A stretch of 8,414 nt of DNA, from contig DWYO01000077.1 in NCBI GenBank assembly GCA_019118725.1, forward strand, positions 1 to 8,414. Reading direction: 5' to 3'. A program made the translations under genes and the position numbers. Below are positions 1-6,538 of the stretch, in pieces (position 1 is the first letter of the stretch; each line of letters opens with the position of its first letter). Below the pieces are notes generated by a model. It worked only from the letters and a program-made list of their open reading frames with translations. It was not told where the DNA came from and searched no databases. The DNA comes from Candidatus Parabacteroides intestinavium. GTDB lineage: Bacteria > Bacteroidota > Bacteroidia > Bacteroidales > Tannerellaceae.

Positions 1-1020
1 GACCAAAAGGAACGTCCGGCTTTTTATCCGCTTCCCAGTGGGGTGAAATTGATAAATTTGGATATTAATTATTCAGACGACAATAGGAAACATCCTATAG
101 GTAAGATAATCGGCTATCTGATTAAAAGACGTAAACACAGAAAACGGCTTACTGATTTATTGATGAAAGAGAAACCGGATATTGTCATTTCTCTTTACCC
201 GTCAGAATCTTCGTTTATTCCGGATGTACAGGATGGCAGCAAGAAGGTGTTGGAATTGCATTATTGTAAATTTTTCCGTTTGCAGTATGGTCGGAGTGGT
301 TTGCTGGGTTTAATAGACCGATGGCGAACGAAACAGGATGAACGGATTGTGCGCCGGTTTGACAAGTTTGTGGTATTGACACACGAAGATAGGGGATATT
401 GGGGAAAACTGCCGAACATAGAGGTGATACCGAACGCTGCTTTGCATGTAAGTGATAGTTGTTCCGATGTTTCCAAACACCGAGTGATTGCGGTAGGACG
501 ATTGGATTACCAGAAAGGGTTTGACCGACTGATTGAGGCCTGGGAAATCGTACAAAAAGAAAAAAAATATAGCGACTGGCGACTTGATATTTTCGGACAG
601 GGGGAATGGTTTGATATGCTACAGAAGATGATAGTTGATTTAAAATTGTCAGAAACAGCACGGATCAATAAACCAACAAATCAGATAGAGCACGAATACG
701 GAAACAGTTCACTTATTGTCATGACATCTCATTATGAAGGTTTTGGGATGGTATTGGTAGAGGCTATGGCTTGTGGTGTTCCTGCAATTGCGTTTGATTG
801 TAAGTGCGGTCCGAAGGATATCATACAAGAGGGGGCGAACGGATTGTTGGTTCCGGACAATGATATAGCGGGGCTTGCACGTGCGATGATGCGGTTGATG
901 GAAAATGAAACGCTCCGGAAGCGTCTGTCTGAGAAGGCCAAGGCAATAGTTGACACCTATTCGGAAGAGGTTGTAATGAGTAAATGGGTTAGTCTGTTTA
1001 CTTCATTAGTAGAGAAATGA
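1..1020 (+). CDS. GT-B glycosyltransferase, family 4 (5' end outside window)
   Basis: This is a cytoplasmic or membrane-associated retaining glycosyltransferase that should transfer a sugar from a nucleotide sugar to the growing lipid-linked repeat unit. The donor and acceptor cannot be told from sequence. The frame is open from base 1 and encodes family-like sequence (DQKERPAFYPLPSG) before the GTG at 43, so that GTG is probably internal and the true start lies upstream. Numbering from the first in-window codon, the C-terminal nucleotide-sugar domain begins at VGRLDYQKGF (about 165-174). The E-x7-E motif is E246 and E254 in YEGFGMVLVEAMACG, followed by GPKDII and NGLLVP. The visible 339 residues are close to full length, so only a short N-terminal piece containing the first beta strand should be missing. 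The stop overlaps the next start as ATGA, which suggests translational coupling. The family call is firm; the sugar specificity is unknown. Confidence 0.93.
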   Translation, partial: DQKERPAFYPLPSGVKLINLDINYSDDNRKHPIGKIIGYLIKRRKHRKRLTDLLMKEKPDIVISLYPSESSFIPDVQDGSKKVLELHYCKFFRLQYGRSGLLGLIDRWRTKQDERIVRRFDKFVVLTHEDRGYWGKLPNIEVIPNAALHVSDSCSDVSKHRVIAVGRLDYQKGFDRLIEAWEIVQKEKKYSDWRLDIFGQGEWFDMLQKMIVDLKLSETARINKPTNQIEHEYGNSSLIVMTSHYEGFGMVLVEAMACGVPAIAFDCKCGPKDIIQEGANGLLVPDNDIAGLARAMMRLMENETLRKRLSEKAKAIVDTYSEEVVMSKWVSLFTSLVEK

Positions 1021-2252
1021 AAAAACTGCTTCAAATAAATCCGGTTTTGCGTACATCCACTTCCACCGGGCGAATCATGCAAGAAATCGGTGAATTGGCA
1101 TTGCGGAACGGATGGGAAAGCTATATAGCTTACGGGAAAGGACGTGACGGCATCAAGCCTTGCCAATCGCAAATTATTCCCATTGGTGGTAAATGGAGTA
1201 CATTGTGTCACGGTGTGCAAACTCGCTTGTTTGACAGACACGGACTGGCATCCACCCAAGCGACCAAAAAATTTGTGAAACAAATAGAGGAAATAGCTCC
1301 GGACATTGTACACATCCACAACATTCACGGATATTTCCTAAACTATAAAGTATTGTTCAATTACCTGTCGAAGTGTGGTATTCCCGTTGTTTGGACGATA
1401 CATGATTGTTGGCTTTACACAGGACACTGTTATTATTATTCTTACATCGGATGCGACAAATGGCAGACGGGATGCAACCGCTGTCCACAACGAGGAAAAT
1501 TTCCCGCCAGCTTGTTCTTAGACCGTAGTCGGCAGAACTATGCAGACAAAAAAAGGGCTATTACTTCCATGCCTAAAGACAAACTGATTATTGTTCCGGT
1601 TTCCAATTGGATAAAAAGTGAGATGGAAAAATCCTTTCTGAAGGATTACGAATTTCGAGTTATCCATAATGGCATCAATACAGAGGTATTTCATGTCTGT
1701 AATTCACAAGAAGTAATTGCCAAATATGGTTTAGAGGGGAAACATATTTTATTGGGTGTAGCCAGTATCTGGAACGAAGAAAAAGGGCTGAATGATTTTA
1801 TACAAATGAGCCAGTTGCTAAATAACGATGAGGTGATCGTGCTTGTCGGGATTAAGCCCAATGAAAGGAAAATCCTTCCACATAATATTATCGGCATAGG
1901 ACGGACAGACAATATACATCAGTTGGCAGAATTGTATTCAGCAGCGGATGCGTTCATCAATCCGACCTGGCAAGACAATTACCCGACAGTCAATATGGAA
2001 GCTATTGCCTGCGGTACACCGGTAGTAACTTATCGAACTGGGGGAAGTGTAGAAACAATCACTGCAGATACAGGTTTCATTGTGGAACAAGGGGACATCG
2101 AAGGGCTGTTGGAAGCTGCACGATGTATTGGTAAACGAGAAAAAGCCCGTTATCAGTCTTCTTGCCGTGCATACGCAGTGGAACATTTTAATAAAGAAGA
2201 GCGATATGCCGACTATCTCCATCTGTATGATGAATTGATAGCGCGTAATTAA
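1017..2252 (+). CDS. GT-B glycosyltransferase, family 4, cysteine-rich subfamily
   Basis: A second polysaccharide glycosyltransferase, 411 residues, a usual length for the family. The N-terminal acceptor domain starts directly at the ATG with KKLLQINPVL and a T-STGRI loop (about 15-20), then DIVHIHNIHGYFLNY (96-110). A cluster of cysteines follows the HDCW motif (C131, C138, C146, C153, C156). That cluster is typical of a WcaC-like glycosyltransferase group common in Bacteroidales capsule loci; its role is not known to me. The C-terminal donor domain starts near GVASIWNEEKGL (247-258). The usual E-x7-E is replaced by D320-x7-E328 in QDNYPTVNMEA, followed by IACGTPVVTYRTGGSVE. The start is supported by the 4-base ATGA overlap with the upstream gene. 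It is followed by only 22 bases before the HTH-repeat gene. Substrates cannot be assigned. Confidence 0.93.
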   Translation: MKKLLQINPVLRTSTSTGRIMQEIGELALRNGWESYIAYGKGRDGIKPCQSQIIPIGGKWSTLCHGVQTRLFDRHGLASTQATKKFVKQIEEIAPDIVHIHNIHGYFLNYKVLFNYLSKCGIPVVWTIHDCWLYTGHCYYYSYIGCDKWQTGCNRCPQRGKFPASLFLDRSRQNYADKKRAITSMPKDKLIIVPVSNWIKSEMEKSFLKDYEFRVIHNGINTEVFHVCNSQEVIAKYGLEGKHILLGVASIWNEEKGLNDFIQMSQLLNNDEVIVLVGIKPNERKILPHNIIGIGRTDNIHQLAELYSAADAFINPTWQDNYPTVNMEAIACGTPVVTYRTGGSVETITADTGFIVEQGDIEGLLEAARCIGKREKARYQSSCRAYAVEHFNKEERYADYLHLYDELIARN

Positions 2253-2274
2253 TCTTATATCTTCTAAATCCTTC

Positions 2275-3357
2275 ATGGATATTATTTTGACAAACCGCGA
2301 GAAATCCGCATTGCTTCGCCGTCATGCCCTCCACCAGAAATACGAGAAAGCGGTGGCTCTTTATGCGGACACGGATATGCCTTTGAAAGTGATCGCCGAG
2401 AAATGCGGTGTGACGGCTGGTGGGCTGAGAAGTTACCTGCACCGGTATTGGCGGGAGTTGGTGTTGCATCGTTATCAGCTACCTGCTGACGGGAAACAAG
2501 CGCAAGAGGTCAAGATTATTGAGGCGGGCAAGCAGAATGTTCATGCCCATGCCAAATACAAGGATGCGATAGCAGCTTGCGATTCGTTGGAATACATTGA
2601 TTTGAATGTGTCTCAGATAGCGCGTAAGTTTGGGTTGGACGGTACTTCACTGGCGAACTTCATGCGCATTCATTATTCCGATACATTGGTGTGGCGGGAA
2701 AAGGTCCGGCATCGGTTGGGCATCAACGATAATATTCATCGGGGAGCCCGTCCGGAATGTATGGAACAATATGCAGATGCGGTGGAACTGTATCGCGATA
2801 CAGACTTGACCTTGCCGGAAGTAGCTGCGCAATGCGGTGTTTCATCTTCCGGTTTCAGCCAACATCTCAGGTTTTATCATAAAGATATCTTAAAGCAGAA
2901 ACGGCAAAGACGCCGGGCGGCACAGGAAGAAACTAAAAAGTCTTATGGCAAAATAACCGGGAACGGACGCACTTATAGGCCCTCCCCGAAGACCGAACAG
3001 AAATATGCCGGAGCTTTGGCTCTTTACCGGGACACCACGTTAACCCTGAAAGAAATTGTCAGGCAAACGGGTGTTTCGGCAGAAGGCTTCCGTTTCTATT
3101 TGCATAAGTGGCATAAAAATCTGGTATTGGAACGGTCGGGAATCACCGGGAATACAGACGAACCGATCAATTTACGGCGTTCACGGGTACGCATGAAAAC
3201 CGTTGCGGCCAAATATGAAAAAGCAATCGAGAGCCTTCGGCAGCATCCCCGCCCGGTTACCCGTGTCGCGGCAGAGTTCGGTTTCCAACCGGAAACTTTC
3301 CGGAATTACCTGCATAAACATGAACCGGAGTTGGTAACAAAGAAACAGAAGAAATGA
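2275..3357 (+). CDS. Protein of five tandem helix-turn-helix-like repeats, function unknown
   Basis: I do not recognise a named family. The 360-residue protein consists of five copies of a unit of about 46 residues (starting at about residues 22, 94, 166, 243 and 313) joined by basic linkers. Each unit reads roughly K/Q-Y-x2-A-h, often with Y-x-D-T, then a helix-turn-helix-like core (V/I-A-x3-G-V/F-x4-h-x2-h-L-x3-h), for example AEKCGVTAGGLRSYL in copy 1. That core looks like the DNA-binding HTH of resolvases, transposases and small regulators. No catalytic domain, signal peptide or membrane helix is visible. The composition is strongly basic (KQKRQRRR near 207-214), which fits nucleic-acid binding. 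The gene sits between two glycosyltransferase genes and its stop overlaps the next start as ATGA, so it is made with the biosynthetic enzymes. No Shine-Dalgarno precedes the ATG. It could be a locus regulator, an antiterminator-like factor or a DNA-organising protein; the DNA-binding role is inferred from the repeats alone. Confidence 0.88.
   Translation: MDIILTNREKSALLRRHALHQKYEKAVALYADTDMPLKVIAEKCGVTAGGLRSYLHRYWRELVLHRYQLPADGKQAQEVKIIEAGKQNVHAHAKYKDAIAACDSLEYIDLNVSQIARKFGLDGTSLANFMRIHYSDTLVWREKVRHRLGINDNIHRGARPECMEQYADAVELYRDTDLTLPEVAAQCGVSSSGFSQHLRFYHKDILKQKRQRRRAAQEETKKSYGKITGNGRTYRPSPKTEQKYAGALALYRDTTLTLKEIVRQTGVSAEGFRFYLHKWHKNLVLERSGITGNTDEPINLRRSRVRMKTVAAKYEKAIESLRQHPRPVTRVAAEFGFQPETFRNYLHKHEPELVTKKQKK
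2338..3342 (+). repeat. Five protein-level tandem HTH units, period about 72 residues
   Basis: The units lie at about 2338-2475, 2554-2700, 2770-2901, 3001-3138 and 3211-3342. Copies 1, 3 and 4 are the most alike (KYEKAVALYADT, QYADAVELYRDT, KYAGALALYRDT) and still show similarity at the DNA level. Copy 2 carries a small insertion before its HTH core. Copy 5 has lost the Y-x-D-T stretch but keeps TFRNYLHKH, close to GLRSYLHRY of copy 1. Start-to-start spacings are 72, 72, 77 and 70 residues. This looks like old intragenic duplication with later divergence, not a recent slippage repeat. Confidence 0.85.
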
Positions 3358-4469
3358 GTTTGAAAGTATTACAATTGGGCAAATTTTATCCGGTAAGGGG
3401 CGGAGTGGAGAAAGTCGCCTATGACCTGATGGTCGGATTATCTGAGCGGGGAGTGGCATGCGATATGCTGTGTGCCGTTAGTCAAGGTAAGAGCCGGACT
3501 ATTCCGGTAAACGAGTATGCGCGTGTGATAGGTTGCCATACCTGGCTGAAAGCGGCTTCAACGATGATTTCCCCGACGATGATTTCTACTTTGCGGGAAA
3601 TGCATCATAAATACGACATTGTCCATGTGCACCATCCGGACCCGATGGCCTGCCTGGCCTTGTTCCTGTCCGGATATAAAGGAAAGGTCATCTTGCAATG
3701 GCATAGCGATATTCAACGACAAAAACAACTGTTCAAATTATACTACCCGTTGCAGCAGTGGTTACTTAGACGTGCCGACCGGATTATCGGTACAACACCC
3801 GTGTATCTGTCAGAATCCCCCCATTTGCAGGGATTTCAACAAAAAACGATTTGCCTGCCTATCGGCGTGGAACCGATGTGTCCGGATCCGGAAGCGGTAG
3901 CGTCCATCAAACGGAATTATCCCGGTAAAAAAATCGTTTTTTCTTTGGGCCGGTTGGTCGTTTACAAAGGATATGGATTCCTGATTGCGGCTGCCCAATA
4001 TCTGAAAGATGATTTTGTGATATTAATTGGCGGAACGGGAGAATTGAAAGAAGAATTGCAAAAGGGGATCAATGAATTAAAATTACAACATAAAGTAAAA
4101 CTGCTCGGACGTATCAGCGATGAGGATTTGCCGGCTTATTATGGAGCTTGCGATGTGTTCTGCTTAAGCAGCATCCAAAAAACGGAAGCTTTCGGCATTG
4201 TGCAGATTGAAGCCATGTCTTGTGGAAAACCTGTTGTTGCCACGAATATTCCCCAGTCTGGTGTTGCTTGGGTGAATGCACACGGAGTATCAGGGCTTAA
4301 TGTCATGCCAGGCAACGCCAGGGAGTTGGCCCAAGCCATTGAATCCATTACTGTGGATCAAGATACGTATGCCCGTTATTCTACCGGGGCTAAAGAGAGA
4401 TACCATGAACTGTTTACCAAAGAGAGAATGATTGAAAAATGTTTAAATATATATTGTCATGAGAAGTGA
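3354..4469 (+). CDS. GT-B glycosyltransferase, family 4 (mannosyltransferase-like)
   Basis: A third sugar transferase for the repeat unit, 371 residues and full length. The N-terminal domain has LQLGKFYPVRGGVEKV (about 6-21) with the GGVE acceptor-side loop. It is followed by DIVHVHHPDP (88-97) and LQWHSDI (114-120). The donor-binding domain begins at SLGRLVVYKGYGFL (197-210). The E-x7-E motif is E278 and E286 in EAFGIVQIEAMSCGKPV. The LGRLV-YKG sequence is common among mannosyl- and related hexosyltransferases of O-antigen and capsule loci, so a mannose-like donor is possible but not shown. The ATG overlaps the stop of the HTH-repeat gene (ATGA), and the 3' end overlaps the next gene by 11 bases. 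Both features point to tight co-translation. Confidence 0.94.
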   Translation: MSLKVLQLGKFYPVRGGVEKVAYDLMVGLSERGVACDMLCAVSQGKSRTIPVNEYARVIGCHTWLKAASTMISPTMISTLREMHHKYDIVHVHHPDPMACLALFLSGYKGKVILQWHSDIQRQKQLFKLYYPLQQWLLRRADRIIGTTPVYLSESPHLQGFQQKTICLPIGVEPMCPDPEAVASIKRNYPGKKIVFSLGRLVVYKGYGFLIAAAQYLKDDFVILIGGTGELKEELQKGINELKLQHKVKLLGRISDEDLPAYYGACDVFCLSSIQKTEAFGIVQIEAMSCGKPVVATNIPQSGVAWVNAHGVSGLNVMPGNARELAQAIESITVDQDTYARYSTGAKERYHELFTKERMIEKCLNIYCHEK

Positions 4470-5136
4470 TGAAAGAACCGGAGTCCTTGCAAAGATTTTG
4501 AATGTAAACATGAAAGCGAGCGATTATTATCGTTACAAAGAAATGTCCCTTGCCACATGTAGGGCAAAACGAACATTTGACGTTGTGGGAAGTCTGCTTG
4601 GCCTAATCCTCTTTTCGCCGGCATTCCTGGTCATTTATTGCCTTATCAAACGGGAAGATAATGGCCCTGCCATTTTCAAGCAGGAACGCATCGGTTATGG
4701 AGGAAAGCCGTTTACGTTATACAAGTTCCGTTCCATGGCCGTCACGTCAGAATCGGACGGAAAGCCCGTCTTGTGCCAGAAAAATGACAAACGGCTGACC
4801 AAAATAGGACGTTTCTTGCGGGCTCACCATTTGGATGAACTGCCACAACTTTGGAATGTGTTGAAAGGGGAGATGAGCATTGTCGGTCCCCGTCCGGAAC
4901 GTAAATTCTTTGTGGATAAGATTAAAGCCATCAATCCGAGTTATGTTTTATTGTATCAGCTGCGCCCCGGACTGTTTTCGTTGGCAACCTTATACAATGG
5001 TTACACGGATACGATGGAAAAAATGCTGGAAAGGTTAAGAATGGATCTGGAGTATTTGCACAACTGCTCCTTATGGTTGGATTTGAAAATTATTTATCTG
5101 ACCGTTTTTTCTATTCTTTCAGGAAAGAAATTTTGA
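4459..5136 (+). CDS. Monotopic phosphoglycosyl transferase (initiating sugar transferase)
   Basis: Transfers a sugar-1-phosphate from a UDP-sugar to undecaprenyl phosphate at the inner face of the cytoplasmic membrane, the first committed step of repeat-unit synthesis (bacterial sugar transferase family, PF02397). The 225-residue form is the short PglC-like type without the multi-helix N-terminal region of WbaP or WcaJ. Visible marks are KRTFDVVGSLLGL (38-50), leading into a hydrophobic re-entrant helix (about 43-62) broken at S53-P54. Next are FKQERIGYGGKPF (73-85), YKFRSM, the catalytic Asp-Glu dyad D126-E127 in HHLDELPQLWNV, and GPRPE (143-147). The tail reads RPGLFSLATLYNGYTD, not the more usual RPGITG-WQ form. 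The annotated ATG overlaps the upstream gene by 11 bases; an alternative ATG at 4510 (residue 18) would still keep the whole domain. The transferred sugar cannot be predicted. Confidence 0.93.
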   Translation: MRSDERTGVLAKILNVNMKASDYYRYKEMSLATCRAKRTFDVVGSLLGLILFSPAFLVIYCLIKREDNGPAIFKQERIGYGGKPFTLYKFRSMAVTSESDGKPVLCQKNDKRLTKIGRFLRAHHLDELPQLWNVLKGEMSIVGPRPERKFFVDKIKAINPSYVLLYQLRPGLFSLATLYNGYTDTMEKMLERLRMDLEYLHNCSLWLDLKIIYLTVFSILSGKKF

Positions 5137-5148
5137 AAATAAGAACCG

Positions 5149-5430
5149 ATGAAAGAGCATGTAATACACCCTAAAAAGGGATTGAAGCTGCGGAAAATAG
5201 GCAAACAATATATGATTGTGGAAGCCAATGCAGAACATATAAACATGAGTGATGTGTACAGTCTGAACCAGACAGCTGCACTGCTATGGGAACGGATAGA
5301 AGCAGGAAGTTACACCCCGGGTGAATTGGCAGCATGGCTGTGTAGCCTTTACGATGTAACTCCGGATGTCATTCTTCAGGATGTGGAAAGACAATTGGCG
5401 GAGTGGAAGCGCTTTGGACTGATTGACTGA
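5149..5430 (+). CDS. PqqD family protein (RRE-like peptide-binding domain)
   Basis: A 93-residue protein spanning a complete PqqD domain (PF05402). The N-terminal strands include KGLKLRKIGKQYMIV, followed by the signature LNQTAALLWERIEAG (about 39-53) and the helical end DVERQLAEWKRFGLID (78-93). PqqD-like domains form the RiPP recognition element that holds a leader peptide for modifying enzymes, as in PQQ and lasso-peptide synthesis. Here no radical-SAM enzyme, leader peptidase or precursor peptide is next to it. It follows the phosphoglycosyl transferase after 12 bases and precedes a nucleotidyltransferase-fold gene by 10 bases. Known members in Proteobacterial exopolysaccharide loci (HPr-rel-A system, from memory) have the same kind of neighbours. 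The family call is strong; what it binds is unknown. Confidence 0.9.
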   Translation: MKEHVIHPKKGLKLRKIGKQYMIVEANAEHINMSDVYSLNQTAALLWERIEAGSYTPGELAAWLCSLYDVTPDVILQDVERQLAEWKRFGLID

Positions 5431-5440
5431 TAGATAAAAA

Positions 5441-6538
5441 ATGAACGGACGTTCGGACAAATTGCATACAGCACTGCTGACCCTTTTGCGGTCGGGATTA
5501 TGGGAACGGGAGCTTGATAATTCTTCCTGTTTCCCGCTATCTGAAAACGATTGGGAATTGCTGTTTCGTTTGTCTCGCCAGCAAACCGTTACAGGGATTG
5601 TGTTTCAAGGGATGCACTACTTGCCGGATGAGCTGCTCCCTTCAGCGAACCTGCTGATACGGTGGACGGCAGAAGTGGATGCCATTGAAGGAAGAAACCG
5701 GAAAATGAATCAAGCCTTGTCTGAGCTATATGCTTTATTCCGTGCCAAAGATTTGAACCCGGTTTTGCAAAAAGGGCAAGGAGTAGCACAATTCTATCCC
5801 AATCCCTTGTTGCGCGAATGTGGCGACATCGATTTGTATTTTAACAACCACGAAGCTCAGGAAGAGGCAACAGCCTGCATCCGGTCGTGCGGCATTACCG
5901 TGAAGAAGATGCCGGATGAAAGTTTATTTTACCATTGGAAGGGGATAGAGGTAGAGCATCATGTACGATTATTTGACTTGTATACTCCTTTCTTGCGGCG
6001 TTGCACGGACCGGTTGGAACGTGAAAAAGGTTTCGAATTCATCACGCTTCAGGATTTGGAGTTATTCGCGATGATTCCTGCCCCTTTCCTGAATCTGCTG
6101 TTGTTGGATCTGCATATATTAAAACATGTATTGGGTTGGGGAATCGGATTACGCCAACTGTGTGATATGGCCTGCGCCTGTTACCAGCTGCATCATGAGA
6201 TTGATCCGGAAGAGATGCGGACAACCTGCCGGAAGTTGGGGCTGGGCAGATGGAATCCGTTGCTTCATACCTTTTTGACGGAACATCTTGGGCTGCCGGC
6301 GCACTGCCTTCTGTATCCGGAAACAGCTCCGACGGCACAGCCCCTATGGGACATTGTCTGGCGGGGCGGTAACTTCGGCTATCAGTTGGTGAATCGTCAG
6401 CAAGCCGGACAGTCTGCGTGGAAACGGAAAATGCATACAGCCTGCTCTTTCCTACAGAACCAACGCTTTGCTTTCCGATATGCCCCCCAAGAGGCCTTTT
6501 GGATTTTTATCGGTTTATTAAAAGGACAACTTAAATGA
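5441..6538 (+). CDS. Nucleotidyltransferase-fold family protein (NTP_transf_5-like)
   Basis: A 365-residue protein of the uncharacterised nucleotidyltransferase group PF14907, often found in capsule and lasso-peptide clusters. The core is VLQKGQGVAQFYPNPLLREC (108-127), followed by GDIDLYF (128-134). K111 and G112 begin the family's KG motif, and D129 and D131 are the expected metal-binding pair. A third acidic residue probably comes from IEVEHHVRLF (E170 or E172). The C-terminal half has a helical H-rich region (HILKHVLGWGIGLRQLCDMA, 225-244) that is conserved in the family. No signal peptide or clear membrane helix is present, so it should be cytoplasmic. The reaction is not known; transfer of a nucleotide or nucleotide-derived group to a sugar, protein or peptide is an inference from the fold. 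The 3' end overlaps the kinase gene as ATGA, which ties the two products together. Confidence 0.86.
   Translation: MNGRSDKLHTALLTLLRSGLWERELDNSSCFPLSENDWELLFRLSRQQTVTGIVFQGMHYLPDELLPSANLLIRWTAEVDAIEGRNRKMNQALSELYALFRAKDLNPVLQKGQGVAQFYPNPLLRECGDIDLYFNNHEAQEEATACIRSCGITVKKMPDESLFYHWKGIEVEHHVRLFDLYTPFLRRCTDRLEREKGFEFITLQDLELFAMIPAPFLNLLLLDLHILKHVLGWGIGLRQLCDMACACYQLHHEIDPEEMRTTCRKLGLGRWNPLLHTFLTEHLGLPAHCLLYPETAPTAQPLWDIVWRGGNFGYQLVNRQQAGQSAWKRKMHTACSFLQNQRFAFRYAPQEAFWIFIGLLKGQLK

Noticed and set aside
215..661. 148-codon open frame on the - strand opposite the first glycosyltransferase
   Set aside because: No family-like sequence is seen and it lies wholly opposite a well supported gene.
2275..3357. 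HTH-repeat protein as a transposase or site-specific recombinase
   Set aside because: There is no catalytic domain (no DDE, tyrosine or serine recombinase motifs) and no flanking inverted repeats were seen.
3619..3900. 93-codon open frame on the + strand inside the third glycosyltransferase
   Set aside because: Out-of-frame shadow; the glycosyltransferase frame is intact with all motifs.
4754..4771. Short inverted repeat GACGGAAAGCCCGTC as a terminator or regulatory hairpin
   Set aside because: The stem is very short, there is no T-run, and it lies inside the phosphoglycosyl transferase coding sequence.
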